Under the pieces are notes generated by a model. The model ran no database searches. It saw only the letters and a program-made list of their open reading frames with translations, and had not been told where the DNA came from. 64,000 nucleotides of DNA from Bradyrhizobium sp. 149 (lineage in GTDB: Bacteria > Pseudomonadota > Alphaproteobacteria > Rhizobiales > Xanthobacteraceae), in NCBI RefSeq assembly GCF_023073915.1, contig NZ_JADPKK010000012.1, positions 248,001 through 312,000 on the forward strand, read 5' to 3'. Positions 51,814-63,899 of this stretch are shown one piece after another; the first letter of the stretch is position 1; each line of letters opens with the position of its first letter. The position numbers and the translations under genes were made by a program.

Positions 51814-52302
51814 TCATCGACCCGGCTCCGCGACGCGTGCGATCATGCTGCGGGCCACAAGCTTGTGGAAGGGCGCGATCAGGGTGAGATAGGCACGGCC
51901 GAGCAGATTGTTCGTCCGCACCAGCGTGGTCAATGTCACCCGCCGGCCCGCGGCATCGCCGGCCACGTCGACGACGATGCGGAAGTCGAGATGAGAGTCG
52001 TCAAAACCTGCGACGAGCCGGTCCGGGGTCTCGCTGAGGACCGGAAACAGGCCGATCAGGCCGCCTGGCGCCGGCGCGCCTTCGCCCGATGTCTTCAGTC
52101 CGAACGGAGCCACCAAGACGTTGCGCAGACGCACGAGCGCATCGATCCAGCGCGGTCCGTCCAGCACCATCCTGGTGCAGGCCTCGCGGGCGTCGAGCTG
52201 TTGTTTGCCAATCGCGACGCGAAAGGCGTCGACGAATTGCGCATCCGCCAGCACGGCATCGGCGTCGACCTCAGGGGTGACTTCTCGGACGGTCTCGATC
52301 AT
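51814..52302 (-). CDS. DUF2867-type protein
   Basis: 162 residues from ATG 52302, which overlaps the MATE stop codon (ATGA). The polypeptide ETVREVTPEVDADAVLADAQFVDAF to FDDSHLDFRIVV and RTNNLLGRAYLTLIAPFHKLVARSMIARV fits DUF2867. The fold is probably a lipid-binding SRPBCC-like barrel. Translational coupling to MATE suggests a shared role, but the function is unknown. Confidence 0.75.
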   Translation of the reverse strand: MIETVREVTPEVDADAVLADAQFVDAFRVAIGKQQLDAREACTRMVLDGPRWIDALVRLRNVLVAPFGLKTSGEGAPAPGGLIGLFPVLSETPDRLVAGFDDSHLDFRIVVDVAGDAAGRRVTLTTLVRTNNLLGRAYLTLIAPFHKLVARSMIARVAEPGR

Positions 52303-53693
52303 TCCGCCAATCTGCGCGCCAACATCCGGAAGCGCAAGATCAGAAGTCCGGCATAGACGAACGATCCGATCGACAGTCCGATCCAGACACCGACGGCGCC
52401 GAAATCGGCGTGGAAGGCAAGCCACCAGGCGATGGGAAAGCCCACGCACCAATAACCGATCGCGGCGAATACCAGCGTCATCCTGGTGTCGTTGATGCCA
52501 CGCAGCGCGCCGCCCATGATGGTCTGGATCGCATCGGCGATGAAGAAGGTCGCGCCGACCAGCAGCAGCGTTGCGGTCAGCTCGACGGTCGCCATGCTCG
52601 CCTCGCTGCTGCCGAAGAACAGCCGTCCGAGCTCATAGCGGCCGAGGATGATCGCGACGGTCAGGGCCGAGACGAACGCGATCCCGATCACCAGGGCGAC
52701 GAGACCTGCGCGCTTCACCGCGAGCGGCTCGCCGCGGCCGAAGGCATGGCCGACCCGCACGGTGGCCGCCATGCCGATGCCGAGCGGGACCATGAACAGC
52801 ACCGCGGTGACCTGGAGCGCGATCTGATGCGCCGCAAGTGCCGTGGTCGAGATCAACCCCATCAGCAGTGCGGCCGAAGAGAACAGGCCATATTCCAGCA
52901 GCAACGAGAACGAGATCGGGGCGCCGATCGCGATGAGCTGGCGCATCAGGGGCCAGTCGATCCGCCAGAGATGGGCAAGCGGACGATAGTCCGCGAAGGG
53001 CTTGCGCAACCCCGCAATGGCGAGCGTAGCGACGAAGGTGCCGAGATTGACCAGCGTGGTCGCAAGCCCGGCGCCGAACAGGCCGAGCTCCGGCAGGCCG
53101 AACAGGCCGTGGATCAGGAGATAGACCAGCGCCGCGTTGATCGGGATGGCCGCGAGCGTGATCCACAGCGGCGCCTGCGGCCGGTTCACCGCGCTCATCA
53201 TGCTGCGCAGCGCGATGAAGCCCAGCGCCGGCGCGATGCCCCAGGCCAGCCCGTTCAGATAGCGCTGGGCGAGCGCGGCCGAGTGCGGCGCCTGACCGAG
53301 TGCGACCAGGATGTGCTCGCCATAGAGCGGCGAGGCCATCATCGGCAGCGAGATCAGCAGCGCGGCCCACAGGCCGACCCGCAAGGAGCGGCGGATGCGC
53401 CCGACATCGCCGGCGCCAAAGGCCTGCGCGACCAGCGGCGACACCGCCGCCATCAATCCGAGCCCGAAAGTGAAGCTGACGAAATAGACCGTATGCGCCA
53501 GCGCCGCCGCGGCCACCGCGCTCTCGCCGAGCCGTCCGATCAGCGCGAGATCGGTCGTGATCATCGCGATCTGCCCGAGCTGCGTCAGCATCATCGGCAC
53601 GGCCAGCCGCAGCGTCTCCACGAACTCCTCGGCGAGAGGATTCGGCGGCACGCCGGCTTGCGGCTGCGAACGAGGCTGGACGGTGTCGAGCAT
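52299..53693 (-). CDS. MATE-family efflux transporter
   Basis: 464 residues with 12 predicted membrane helices. MATE signatures: ETLRLAVPMMLTQLGQIAMITTDLALIGRLGESAVAAAALA and the matching second half PISFSLLLEYGLFSSAALLMGLIS. It resembles the NorM branch, which exports cationic drugs and flavins in exchange for Na+ or H+. It overlaps the DUF2867 gene by 4 bp. Confidence 0.93.
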   Translation of the reverse strand: MLDTVQPRSQPQAGVPPNPLAEEFVETLRLAVPMMLTQLGQIAMITTDLALIGRLGESAVAAAALAHTVYFVSFTFGLGLMAAVSPLVAQAFGAGDVGRIRRSLRVGLWAALLISLPMMASPLYGEHILVALGQAPHSAALAQRYLNGLAWGIAPALGFIALRSMMSAVNRPQAPLWITLAAIPINAALVYLLIHGLFGLPELGLFGAGLATTLVNLGTFVATLAIAGLRKPFADYRPLAHLWRIDWPLMRQLIAIGAPISFSLLLEYGLFSSAALLMGLISTTALAAHQIALQVTAVLFMVPLGIGMAATVRVGHAFGRGEPLAVKRAGLVALVIGIAFVSALTVAIILGRYELGRLFFGSSEASMATVELTATLLLVGATFFIADAIQTIMGGALRGINDTRMTLVFAAIGYWCVGFPIAWWLAFHADFGAVGVWIGLSIGSFVYAGLLILRFRMLARRLAE

Positions 53694-53743
53694 GGCGGGT
53701 CAATAGCACAGCCACGCGTCGAAAACATGGCTCGCGTTCTTTC

Positions 53744-53767
53744 CTTCTCCCACAAGGGGGAGAAGGA
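53744..53767. repeat. Palindromic repeat family C, copy 4; possible murA terminator
   Basis: CCTTCTCCC-ACAAGG-GGGAGAAGG lies 12 bp after the murA stop codon. On the minus strand it has no long U tract, so termination is possible but not clear. Confidence 0.5.
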
Positions 53768-53778
53768 AGAAAAGCGCC

Positions 53779-55074
53779 TCAGTCCTTCCGCTCCGGAACG
53801 CGCCTGATCTTCGCGCCGAGCGCGTTCAGCCGTTCGTCGATGCGCTCGTAGCCGCGCTCGATCTGGTCGGCGTTGTTGATCGTGGAGGTGCCCTCGGCGC
53901 AGACCGCCGCGAGCAGCATGGCCATGCCGGCGCGGATGTCCGGTGAGGTCATGGTCGCACCGTGCAGCCGGCTCGGCCCTGCGATGATGGCGCGGTGCGG
54001 GTCGCACAGCACGATGCGCGCGCCCATCGCGATCAGCTTGTCGACGAAGAACATTCGCGATTCGAACATCTTCTCGAACATCAGGATCACGCCCTCGCAT
54101 TGCGTGGCGGTGACGATCGCGATCGACATCAGATCGGCCGGGAAGGCGGGCCAGGGCTGGTCCTCCAGCTTCGGCACGTGGCCGCCAAAATCGTCCTGGA
54201 TCTTCATCGTCTGGTTCGAGGGCACGATGAGATCGTCGCCCTCGATGCGGCAGACGATGCCGAGCCGCTCGAACCCCATGCGGATCGAGCGCAGATGCTC
54301 GACGCCGGCGCGCACGATGCGCAGCGGCGAGCGCGTCACGGCGGCAAGTCCGACCAGTGAGCCGACCTCGATATGGTCCGGCTGGATCCGGTAGGTCGCA
54401 CCGCCCAGCGTCGCCGGACCGTGCACGATCATGGTGTTGGTGCCGATGCCCTCGATCTTGGCGCCGAGCGCGACCAGGAAGTTGGCGAGGTCCTGCACAT
54501 GCGGCTCGGACGCGGCGTTGCGCAAATGGGTGACGCCGTCGGCGGCGACCGCCGCGACCAGCGCATTCTCGGTCGCGGTGACGCTGGGCTCGTCCAGGAA
54601 TACGTCCGCGCCCGCCAGCCTTGCCGCGCGGAATTCGAGCCGGTCGGTCGCGGTGACTTTGGCCCCCAACTGCTCAAGCGCCAGCACATGCGTGTCGAGC
54701 CGGCGGCGGCCGATGACGTCGCCGCCGGGCGGCGGCAGCATCACTTCGCCGCAGCGGGCGAGCAGGGGGCCGGCGAGCAGGATCGAGGCGCGGATGCGGA
54801 CGCACAAGTCGGGATCGAGATCGGCGGCGCGCACGCTCTTGGCATGAATATGAAGCGTGTTGCGGGCCGTCCATTCCGCGGCAGCGCCGACCGAGCGGAT
54901 CAGCTCGACCAACGTCTCGGTGTCGCGGATCCGCGGCACGTTCTCCAGCGTCACCGGGTGCTCGGTGAGCAGGGCGGCGGCGATGATCGGCAGCGCCGAA
55001 TTCTTGTTGCCGGACGGCTCGATCGAGCCCGAGAGCCGGTGACCGCCCTCGACGATGTACTGGATGGGCGCCAC
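53779..55074 (-). CDS. murA: MurA-type UDP-GlcNAc enolpyruvyl transferase, Asp active-site variant
   Basis: 431 residues with a GTG start at 55074. The two-domain EPT fold is clear. K24 and N25 (SGNKNSALP) match the E. coli substrate residues, and WPAFPADL matches the FPTD motif. The catalytic loop reads PPGGDVIGRRRLD, so the residue equivalent to E. coli C115 is D119. Such Asp forms (as in Mycobacterium and Chlamydia) work but are not inactivated by fosfomycin. The loop is actinobacterial-like; a canonical Cys-type MurA may also exist elsewhere. It transfers enolpyruvate in peptidoglycan synthesis. Confidence 0.9.
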   Translation of the reverse strand: MAPIQYIVEGGHRLSGSIEPSGNKNSALPIIAAALLTEHPVTLENVPRIRDTETLVELIRSVGAAAEWTARNTLHIHAKSVRAADLDPDLCVRIRASILLAGPLLARCGEVMLPPPGGDVIGRRRLDTHVLALEQLGAKVTATDRLEFRAARLAGADVFLDEPSVTATENALVAAVAADGVTHLRNAASEPHVQDLANFLVALGAKIEGIGTNTMIVHGPATLGGATYRIQPDHIEVGSLVGLAAVTRSPLRIVRAGVEHLRSIRMGFERLGIVCRIEGDDLIVPSNQTMKIQDDFGGHVPKLEDQPWPAFPADLMSIAIVTATQCEGVILMFEKMFESRMFFVDKLIAMGARIVLCDPHRAIIAGPSRLHGATMTSPDIRAGMAMLLAAVCAEGTSTINNADQIERGYERIDERLNALGAKIRRVPERKD

Positions 55075-55194
55075 TTGGTTCTCGCTGTTGGGTGGGGCGG
55101 GCGGTTCGGAAGCGGAAACTACAGAGAATTGAGTACGGTATCAATTCTGCACTTGTCGCGAGGGCGGGAGGGGAGGTCAGCCGAGATGTCTCCA

Positions 55195-55282
55195 CGTCAT
55201 GGCCGGGCTTGTCCCGGCCATCCACGCCTTTGCCAGATGCACGGAGAACGTAGATGCCCGGGACAAGCCCGGGCATGACGAC
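55195..55282. repeat. Palindromic repeat family A, copy 4
   Basis: Arms CGTCATGGCCGGGCTTGTCCC and GGGACAAGCCCGGGCATGACG enclose about 45 bp with CCACGCC and ACGTAGATG. Located between gyrB and murA. Confidence 0.75.
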
Positions 55283-55304
55283 CGTCGTCCAAAGCTATCC
55301 GATC

Positions 55305-57857
<2,553 letters not shown>

Positions 57858-58031
57858 TCAGATAGGGGTTTTCCGCCGGTTTTCAAGGCTTTCGAAGGCC
57901 GATTCGGAGGCTTGAAAAAAGCGCGATTCGAGGGGGCGTTTTGGGCCCTGAAAGGTGTGGATTCTGCCGGGGACGAAGGCTGTTCCGAGGTGCCAGCCGG
58001 TGCGGGCAGCTTGGCATCGTATCCGGCGTGA

Positions 58032-59168
58032 CTACCGCCGGGCCGATACCTGTCCGCTTTCGACGTCAAAGATTTCGCCCTCCGTGCCGATCTCGGCGAA
58101 GGCGGCCGGATCTGCGCCGGTCAGCCACACTTGGGCACCGAGCTTGCGCAGCTCGTCAAAAAGCGCCGCGCGCCTGTTAGGATCGAGATGCGCGACGACC
58201 TCGTCGAGCAGCAGCAACGGCACGATGCCGGTCATCTCGGCGACCAGGCTCGCATGTGCCAGCACCAGCCCGATCAGCAACGCCTTCTGCTCGCCCGTCG
58301 AGGCATCGCGCGCCGGCATGCTTTTCGGCGCGTAGATCACCTGAAGATCGGTGAGGTGCGGACCATCCGTGGTGCGGCCGGCGATGGCGTCGCGCGGCCG
58401 GTTGTCGCGCAGGATCTGGCGGTAGCGGTCCTCGACCGACGTCGCGGTCTCGTTGAGGAGCGCGTTCTCCATCCAGCCGTCGAGCGCGATCTGCGCCGAT
58501 GGAAAGGCCGAGGCCTGCGCACGTGCATTCAACATGCCGGTCAGCCTCGCCGCGGTCTGGCCGCGGGTTGCGGCGACCGCAACCGCAAGCTCCGCGGTCT
58601 CGCGTTCGATCGCGTCACACCAATGGTCGTCGTAATTGCGCGTCTCGAGCAGGCGGTTGCGCGAGCGCAGGGAGCGTTCGAGCGCGGAGATGCGGCTGGA
58701 ATGGTCGCTGTCGATGGCGAGCACCAGGCGGTCGAAGAAGCGGCGGCGGTCGGACGCCGCTCCCATGAACAGCCCGTCCATTGCCGGCGTCAGCCACACC
58801 ATGCGGATGTGGTCGCCGAACGACGCCGCCGAATTGACCGGTTCGCGGTCGATGCGGCAGCGCCGGCTGACGGCGGCGTCGGCGCGCGGCGGATCGATGC
58901 CGGTGCCGAGCGTGGCAAGGCCCAGCGCGCCCTCGACCTGTGCCGATACCGCCCAGGAGCCGTCGCCCTGGTTGTCCGCAACATCATCCAGCGTCGCGCG
59001 CCGCAGGCCGCGTCCCGGCGACAGGAACGAGATCGCCTCGATGCAATTGGTCTTGCCCGCTCCGTTCGGCCCGACCAGCGCCACCATGTCAGCCGTCACC
59101 TCGAGCCCCGCCGCCCGGTAATTACGAAAATGCGTCAGCGTCAGGCGATGGATACGGGAAGGGGTCAT
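58032..59168 (-). CDS. recF: DNA replication and repair protein RecF
   Basis: 378 residues. Walker A is GPNGAGKTN near residues 34-42. The SMC-like signature is STGEQKALLIGLVLAHA, and Walker B is PLLLLDEVVAHLD. It loads RecA at gaps with RecO and RecR. It lies between dnaN and gyrB. Confidence 0.96.
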   Translation of the reverse strand: MTPSRIHRLTLTHFRNYRAAGLEVTADMVALVGPNGAGKTNCIEAISFLSPGRGLRRATLDDVADNQGDGSWAVSAQVEGALGLATLGTGIDPPRADAAVSRRCRIDREPVNSAASFGDHIRMVWLTPAMDGLFMGAASDRRRFFDRLVLAIDSDHSSRISALERSLRSRNRLLETRNYDDHWCDAIERETAELAVAVAATRGQTAARLTGMLNARAQASAFPSAQIALDGWMENALLNETATSVEDRYRQILRDNRPRDAIAGRTTDGPHLTDLQVIYAPKSMPARDASTGEQKALLIGLVLAHASLVAEMTGIVPLLLLDEVVAHLDPNRRAALFDELRKLGAQVWLTGADPAAFAEIGTEGEIFDVESGQVSARR

Positions 59169-59204
59169 TTTAGCTCGTCAATGCCGACACCTACGGTCTT
59201 GGTC

Positions 59205-59280
59205 TCTCAAGACGTAGATGGCCGGGACATAGGCTAGCGAAGCGACGCCGTCCTTAGGACGGCTACGCCCGGCCATGACG
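59205..59280. repeat. Palindromic repeat family A, diverged copy 5
   Basis: GATGGCCGGGACATAGGC and CCCGGCCATGACG surround an inserted hairpin GCCGTCC-TTA-GGACGGC at about 59249-59265. The centre differs from the other copies. Located between recF and dnaN. Confidence 0.55.
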
Positions 59281-59309
59281 CATGTAGTCAATATGGATGC
59301 CGGAAGGCC

Positions 59310-60428
59310 TCACACCCGCATCGGCATCAGCACGTACAGTGCGCTCTTGTCGTCGCGGTCTTGCACCAGGGTGGGCGAGCCGGGGTCGGCGAGCCGGAGG
59401 GTTGCGACGTCGCCTTCGATCTGGGCGGCGATGTCGAGCAGATAGCGGGAGTTGAAGCCGATATCGAGGGCGTCGGAAGCGTATTCGACTTCGAGCTCTT
59501 CGGTCGCGCTGCCGGAATCCGGATTGGTCACCGACAGCACCAGCTTGCCCGGCGACAGCGACAGTTTCACGGCCCGCCCGCGCTCGCTGGAAATCGTCGA
59601 GACGCGGTCGACCGCGTTCTCGAAATCCTTCTTGTCTACGACGAGCTCCTTGTCGTTGCCTTGCGGAATGACGCGGCCGTAGTCGGGGAAGGTGCCGTCG
59701 ATCAGCTTGGAGGTCAGCACCACATTGCCGATGGTGAAACGGATCTTGGCCTGCGACAGCTCGATCGTGACCTCGGCCTCGTTGTCCTCGATCAGGCGCT
59801 GCACCTCGCCGACCGTCTTGCGGGGCACGATCACGCCGGGCATGCCTTCGGCGCCCTTGGGCTGGACCAGATCGAGCTGGGCGAGGCGGTGGCCGTCGGT
59901 AGCGACGCCGCGCAGGGTCGCGGCCTTGGCGGAGCCTGCGGCATGCAGATAGATGCCGTTGAGGTAATAGCGGGTCTCTTCCGTGGAGATCGCGAACTGG
60001 GTACGGTCGATCAGCCGCTTGACGTCCTTGGCCGCGAGATTGAACGAATGCGACATGTCGCCGGCGGCCAGATCCGGAAAATCATTCTCCGGCAGCGTCT
60101 GCAGCGTGAAGCGGGAGCGGCCGGCGCGGATCGCCAGCACGGCGCGGTCGCCGTCGGCTTCGAGCACGATCTGCGAACCATCCGGCAGCTTGCGCACGAT
60201 GTCGTAGAACATGTGCGCCGGCACGGTGGTGGAGCCCGCGGTGGCGGTTTCCGCCGCGAGCGTTTCCGTCACCTCGAGGTCGAGGTCGGTGGCCTTCAGC
60301 GACAATTTCGCGTTCTCGGCCCGGACCAGCACGTTGCCGAGGATCGGAATGGTGTTGCGGCGCTCGACGACGCGGTGGACGTGGCCCAGCGACTTCAGGA
60401 GTTGCGCGCGTTCGACCGTAACCTTCAT
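59310..60428 (-). CDS. dnaN: DNA polymerase III sliding clamp, beta subunit
   Basis: 372 residues from ATG 60428 (MKVTVERAQLLKSLGHVHRVVERRN); the in-frame upstream extension is not conserved. Three-domain clamp, ending in the family C-terminal LMPMRV. It encircles DNA and tethers the polymerase. Second gene after dnaA. Confidence 0.98.
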   Translation of the reverse strand: MKVTVERAQLLKSLGHVHRVVERRNTIPILGNVLVRAENAKLSLKATDLDLEVTETLAAETATAGSTTVPAHMFYDIVRKLPDGSQIVLEADGDRAVLAIRAGRSRFTLQTLPENDFPDLAAGDMSHSFNLAAKDVKRLIDRTQFAISTEETRYYLNGIYLHAAGSAKAATLRGVATDGHRLAQLDLVQPKGAEGMPGVIVPRKTVGEVQRLIEDNEAEVTIELSQAKIRFTIGNVVLTSKLIDGTFPDYGRVIPQGNDKELVVDKKDFENAVDRVSTISSERGRAVKLSLSPGKLVLSVTNPDSGSATEELEVEYASDALDIGFNSRYLLDIAAQIEGDVATLRLADPGSPTLVQDRDDKSALYVLMPMRV

Positions 60429-60732
60429 TGCACTACTCGCCCGATCCCCAAGGAAACACAAATTTGGAAAAGCCGGGCGGCGGGACGCGCGCCACGGCAC
60501 CGAATACCCCGGAAAGCCGGATCATCCAGCCGATATGACCAAAGCCGTCTGGGTCGCGCAAGGTGGCGCGGAAAGCCATCCGTTTCAAGGGATTGCGCGA
60601 TGGTTCCCCACGATTTACAGGCAAAAACGCAGGCCGCCGCCCCAGGCAGACGAAGGCCGCCGCCCAAGGTGACCAAGACCGCCGCCGAGGCATGGCCGGG
60701 GCGGCGGGAGGGAAGGGGAAAGACCTAGGCGT
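60429..60732. other. dnaA-dnaN intergenic region
   Basis: 304 bp. Three imperfect GGCCGCCGCC-type direct repeats spaced 22-23 bp (starting near 60631, 60654 and 60676) lie near the dnaA stop and include a strong GC-rich segment on the minus strand. No confident terminator, promoter or gene was recognised. Confidence 0.35.
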
Positions 60733-62145
60733 TTATTCCTGAAGCTGACGCTTCAGCGATTCGACCTCGTCCGACAGCGCCGTGTCCTTGGAGACCAGGG
60801 CTTCGATCTTGCGCACGGCGTGCAGCACCGTGGTGTGGTCGCGCCCGCCGAAGCGGCGACCGATTTCCGGCAACGATCGCAGGGTCAGCGTCTTGGCGAG
60901 ATACATCGCCACCTGGCGCGGACGGACCACGTTGGCGGTCCGGCGCGAGGACAAGAGGTCGGAGCGGCTGACATTATACTGCCGCGCCACCACGCGCTGG
61001 ATGTCCTCGATCTTGATCCGCTTCGGCTCCTGCGGTCGGATCAGGTCGCGCACCTCGTGCTCCGCCATTTCCAGCGTCACCGGCCGGTTGTTGAGTTTCG
61101 AGTGCGCGAGCAGGCGGTTGATCGCGCCTTCGAGGTCCCTGCCGTTATGGGTGATGGCGCGGGCCAGATAGGTCAGCACCTCCTCGGGCACTTCGAACGT
61201 CGCGTGATGGGCGCGGGCCGCCGCGACGCGCGACTTGAGAATGCCGTGCCGCAGCTCCTCGCCGAGCGAGGCCATCTCGACCACGAGGCCGCCGGCCAGC
61301 CGCGAGCGCACCCGATCGTCGAGGCTTTCGAGATCGGACGGCGGACGGTCGGCCGCGATCACCACCTGGCGGCCGGCATCGATCAGCGCGTTCAGCGTGT
61401 GACAGAACTCGGCCTGGGTGGACTTGCCCTGCAGGAACTGGAGATCGTCGATCACGAGCACATCGATCCCGCGCAGCGCTTCCTTGAAGGCGAGCGCCGT
61501 CTGCGTCTTCAGCGCGGCGACGAAGCCGTACATGAATTTTTCGGCGGTGAGATAAAGCACCTTGCGCTCGTTGCCGGAATTTCCGGACCAGGTCACCGCC
61601 TGCAAGAGATGCGTCTTGCCGAGGCCGACGCCGGCATGGATGTAAAGCGGGTTGAACATGACAGGGTCGCCGCGACGCCCTTCAGCGACTTGACGTGCCG
61701 CCGCATGCGCCAGCGTATTGGAGCGGCCAACGACGAAGCTCGCGAAAGTCAGGCGCGGATCGAGCGGCGAGCCGCCGAGCGCATCGTGATTGGCCGAGAC
61801 CGGCGCGGTCGCGGTCGAGCGCAGCTCCGGCGCGGGCGAGCGGCGTGCTTCGACCGGCGCGGGCGCTTCCTTCTGCTGAACGACCGGACGCACGGCCGAG
61901 CGAACGGTGAGATCGATACGATGCACTTCGGGCATCTCGGCCTGCCAGCACGACAGCACGCGCTCGGCGTAATGCGCCTGAATCCAGCTCTTCAGGAAGC
62001 GCGTAGGAACCGAGAGACGCACGCTCTCCTCCTGCACGCCTTCCAGGTCCATGCGCGCGAACCAGCTCGTATAGACGTCTTCGCCTACGTTCGTGCGCAG
62101 CCGACTCTTCACGCGTGACCAGCGATCTTGTTCCGATGTGTTCAT
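60733..62145 (-). CDS. dnaA: Chromosomal replication initiator DnaA
   Basis: 470 residues. Domain I (about 5-80) is [23 protein letters not shown], then a variable Pro-rich domain II. Domain III has Walker A GVGLGKTH (172-179) and [11 protein letters not shown]. Domain IV has the DnaA-box helix ([14 protein letters not shown]). It binds DnaA boxes and opens the origin. It is transcribed towards dnaN. Confidence 0.98.
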   Translation of the reverse strand: MNTSEQDRWSRVKSRLRTNVGEDVYTSWFARMDLEGVQEESVRLSVPTRFLKSWIQAHYAERVLSCWQAEMPEVHRIDLTVRSAVRPVVQQKEAPAPVEARRSPAPELRSTATAPVSANHDALGGSPLDPRLTFASFVVGRSNTLAHAAARQVAEGRRGDPVMFNPLYIHAGVGLGKTHLLQAVTWSGNSGNERKVLYLTAEKFMYGFVAALKTQTALAFKEALRGIDVLVIDDLQFLQGKSTQAEFCHTLNALIDAGRQVVIAADRPPSDLESLDDRVRSRLAGGLVVEMASLGEELRHGILKSRVAAARAHHATFEVPEEVLTYLARAITHNGRDLEGAINRLLAHSKLNNRPVTLEMAEHEVRDLIRPQEPKRIKIEDIQRVVARQYNVSRSDLLSSRRTANVVRPRQVAMYLAKTLTLRSLPEIGRRFGGRDHTTVLHAVRKIEALVSKDTALSDEVESLKRQLQE

Positions 62146-63297
62146 CGTTAAAAAACTTCTCTTGAGAGATAAGGTTGCGTTGCGAACGCCATGCGGGGTT
62201 CCCCGTCATGGCGGGACCTCAAGCGAGTCCATCGTCGGGCACAGCTCGACCGTCCGGCGCGAATGCCGCGAGGTCAGATCAGCGATGTCGGAGATGGAGA
62301 GTTCGCGAGGTCAGCGCGTACTCGGCGCGCTCTCACACGAGGGAGGCTGGACGCGGGACGGATCGGAGACGGCATCGTCGAATGATGGAATCTGTGTCAA
62401 CACCGCGTTGAATCCGTAGGACATGATACCTCCCCGTCCTGCCGTGATCGCTCACGGCAAGGTCCTGCCTGAAAAACAACCGCATCTGAATTTGCTTCAG
62501 CCGCGGATGTGCCGTCTGTACTAGTCGTCCGCTCGGCTTCGCCATCCTGCGCGTCGGAGTAGCGTCAAGGTGTCTCTCATTTGCGTTGGACGCGAGCGGG
62601 AAGATCCCGCTTGGAGACATTCAGACAAAAAGCTACCATTCCCATATTGCTATGGGTTTCGAACCGACATCACTGGGTTAAGCGTCGCCTACGTGCACAC
62701 CGCCGCCGATTTGCACGCTCGCCCCGTTTCCGATACCGCGCTGGTCTCAAGATCGTGGGCGCCGCTGACGCCTTAAGGAATACACTATGCGGAAAGACTC
62801 GCAACGGAATTGATTCACACTTGAGGCATCAAAAAACTTGATCTGCGTTAACGCCGCGCGCGACTTGTGCACAGGCTTCAGAGCAAGGTTTTGGATTCGT
62901 GCACAGAATCGAAAGAGCCGCGCCTTGTGTGACAATTCTCAGCCACTGCCAAAAATTTTTTACAAAAGCGTCACGCGCCAGAGGCGCGGGCGATTTTTCC
63001 AAACGCTTGGCGTCACTATGTCGATAAGTGATTAGCGAGACATCGTTTTTTGAGTCTCGTTTCACAGGGTAACTCCACCGTGTGTCGCGCTCCGGGGAAA
63101 CTACGGTGTGCAGAACTCCCAGGCACGCGAATTCAACTTGAGCCCGCCTCGCAACGGTTTTTTGCACCGCACTGGAAGTTTCCGCTGTTGCAAGTTCATC
63201 CGCAGGTAGAACTACGGAATGCATCATGGTGCGGACGCCGCAATCCTCCAGTCGAGGATCGCTCGCAGCGTAGCTGCTTGCGTGAATATGACGGGCA
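62146..63297. other. Non-coding 1.15 kb region upstream of dnaA (candidate origin)
   Basis: No supportable gene on either strand; AT content rises towards 62820-63060. It contains DnaA-box-like TTGTGCACA (62865-62873), TCGTGCACA (62897-62905, 32 bp later) and TTTTGCACC (63160-63168), each with one or two mismatches to the consensus. An AT block AAAAATTTTTTACAAAA lies at 62951-62967. Hairpins are GCGGGA-AGA-TCCCGC (62596-62610), CCCATA-TTGC-TATGGG (62641-62656) and GCCGTGA-TCGC-TCACGGC (62441-62458). A minus-strand TTGACA (62395-62400) may be a dnaA -35, but no good -10 follows. Confidence 0.4.
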
Positions 63298-63324
63298 ACA
63301 AAAAGCCCGGCGCGATGCCGGGCT
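63298..63324 (-). terminator. Rho-independent terminator of rpsT
   Basis: Perfect 8 bp stem AGCCCGGC/GCCGGGCT (63304-63311 and 63317-63324) with a 5 nt loop. On the minus strand it is followed by a TTTT run. It is about 80 bp past the rpsT stop. Confidence 0.9.
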
Positions 63325-63403
63325 GTTCGACTTGTGTGATGTGCGACCGGATCGCCCGATCGAACGAATGCTCGCTGGAGCACTCGCCAGCTTATTTGCC
63401 AGA

Positions 63404-63670
63404 CTACTTGGCGAGCTTGGCGATCTGCGCGGTGAGCCGCGAGACTTTGCGGCTGGCATTGTTCTTGTGAATGATGTTTCGCTGCGCGGCGCGCATCAAG
63501 GCGGGCTCGGCATTCGCCAGCGCCGTCACGGCGGCGGCGCGGTCGCCGGTCTTGATGGCTTCTTCGACGTTACGCACGGCACCGCGCATCTGGGTGCGGC
63601 GCGACTTGTTGACGGCGGTGCGGCGGGCGATCTTGCGCGTCGCTTTCTTCGCGGAGGTGGTGTTGGCCAT
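63404..63670 (-). CDS. rpsT: 30S ribosomal protein S20
   Basis: 88 residues, strongly basic. Characteristic [21 protein letters not shown] and [20 protein letters not shown]. It binds 16S rRNA near the base of the body. It has its own promoter 230 bp upstream and a terminator, so it is monocistronic. The long leader suggests post-transcriptional control, as S20 represses its own translation in E. coli. Confidence 0.98.
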   Translation of the reverse strand: MANTTSAKKATRKIARRTAVNKSRRTQMRGAVRNVEEAIKTGDRAAAVTALANAEPALMRAAQRNIIHKNNASRKVSRLTAQIAKLAK

Positions 63671-63899
63671 GGTCTCAATGTCCTTTGCGGGTACCGGTCG
63701 CGTCTTGGTCGGGTAGCGCCGGCTTGCTTGACCGCGTAATCGACGCTCGGATTCAGGGTGTTCGATTGCCAGGCTGTTCCCGGAACATGAGCGACAGCCT
63801 TGCGGCTGTCTCTGAGGCCAAAGAGCCTCTCAGCGCAAGGAGCCTGCAACTGCTCAAAGAACAGCGGCGGCAGGATTGCGCCCGCCGCCAGTTGGCGTC
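63671..63899 (-). promoter_or_regulatory. Long structured rpsT leader
   Basis: A leader of about 220 nt from the promoter at 63900-63928 to the rpsT start. It contains a GC-rich hairpin arm pair GCGGCGG/CCGCCGC near 63870-63893 and a perfect 7 bp hairpin GACAGCC-TTGC-GGCTGTC at 63792-63809. Candidate site of autogenous control. Confidence 0.5.

Noticed and set aside
62332..62620. 95-residue minus-strand open frame in the dnaA-rpsT gap
   Set aside because: R/P-rich composition, no ribosome site, no known domain, and it overlaps hairpins in the gap.
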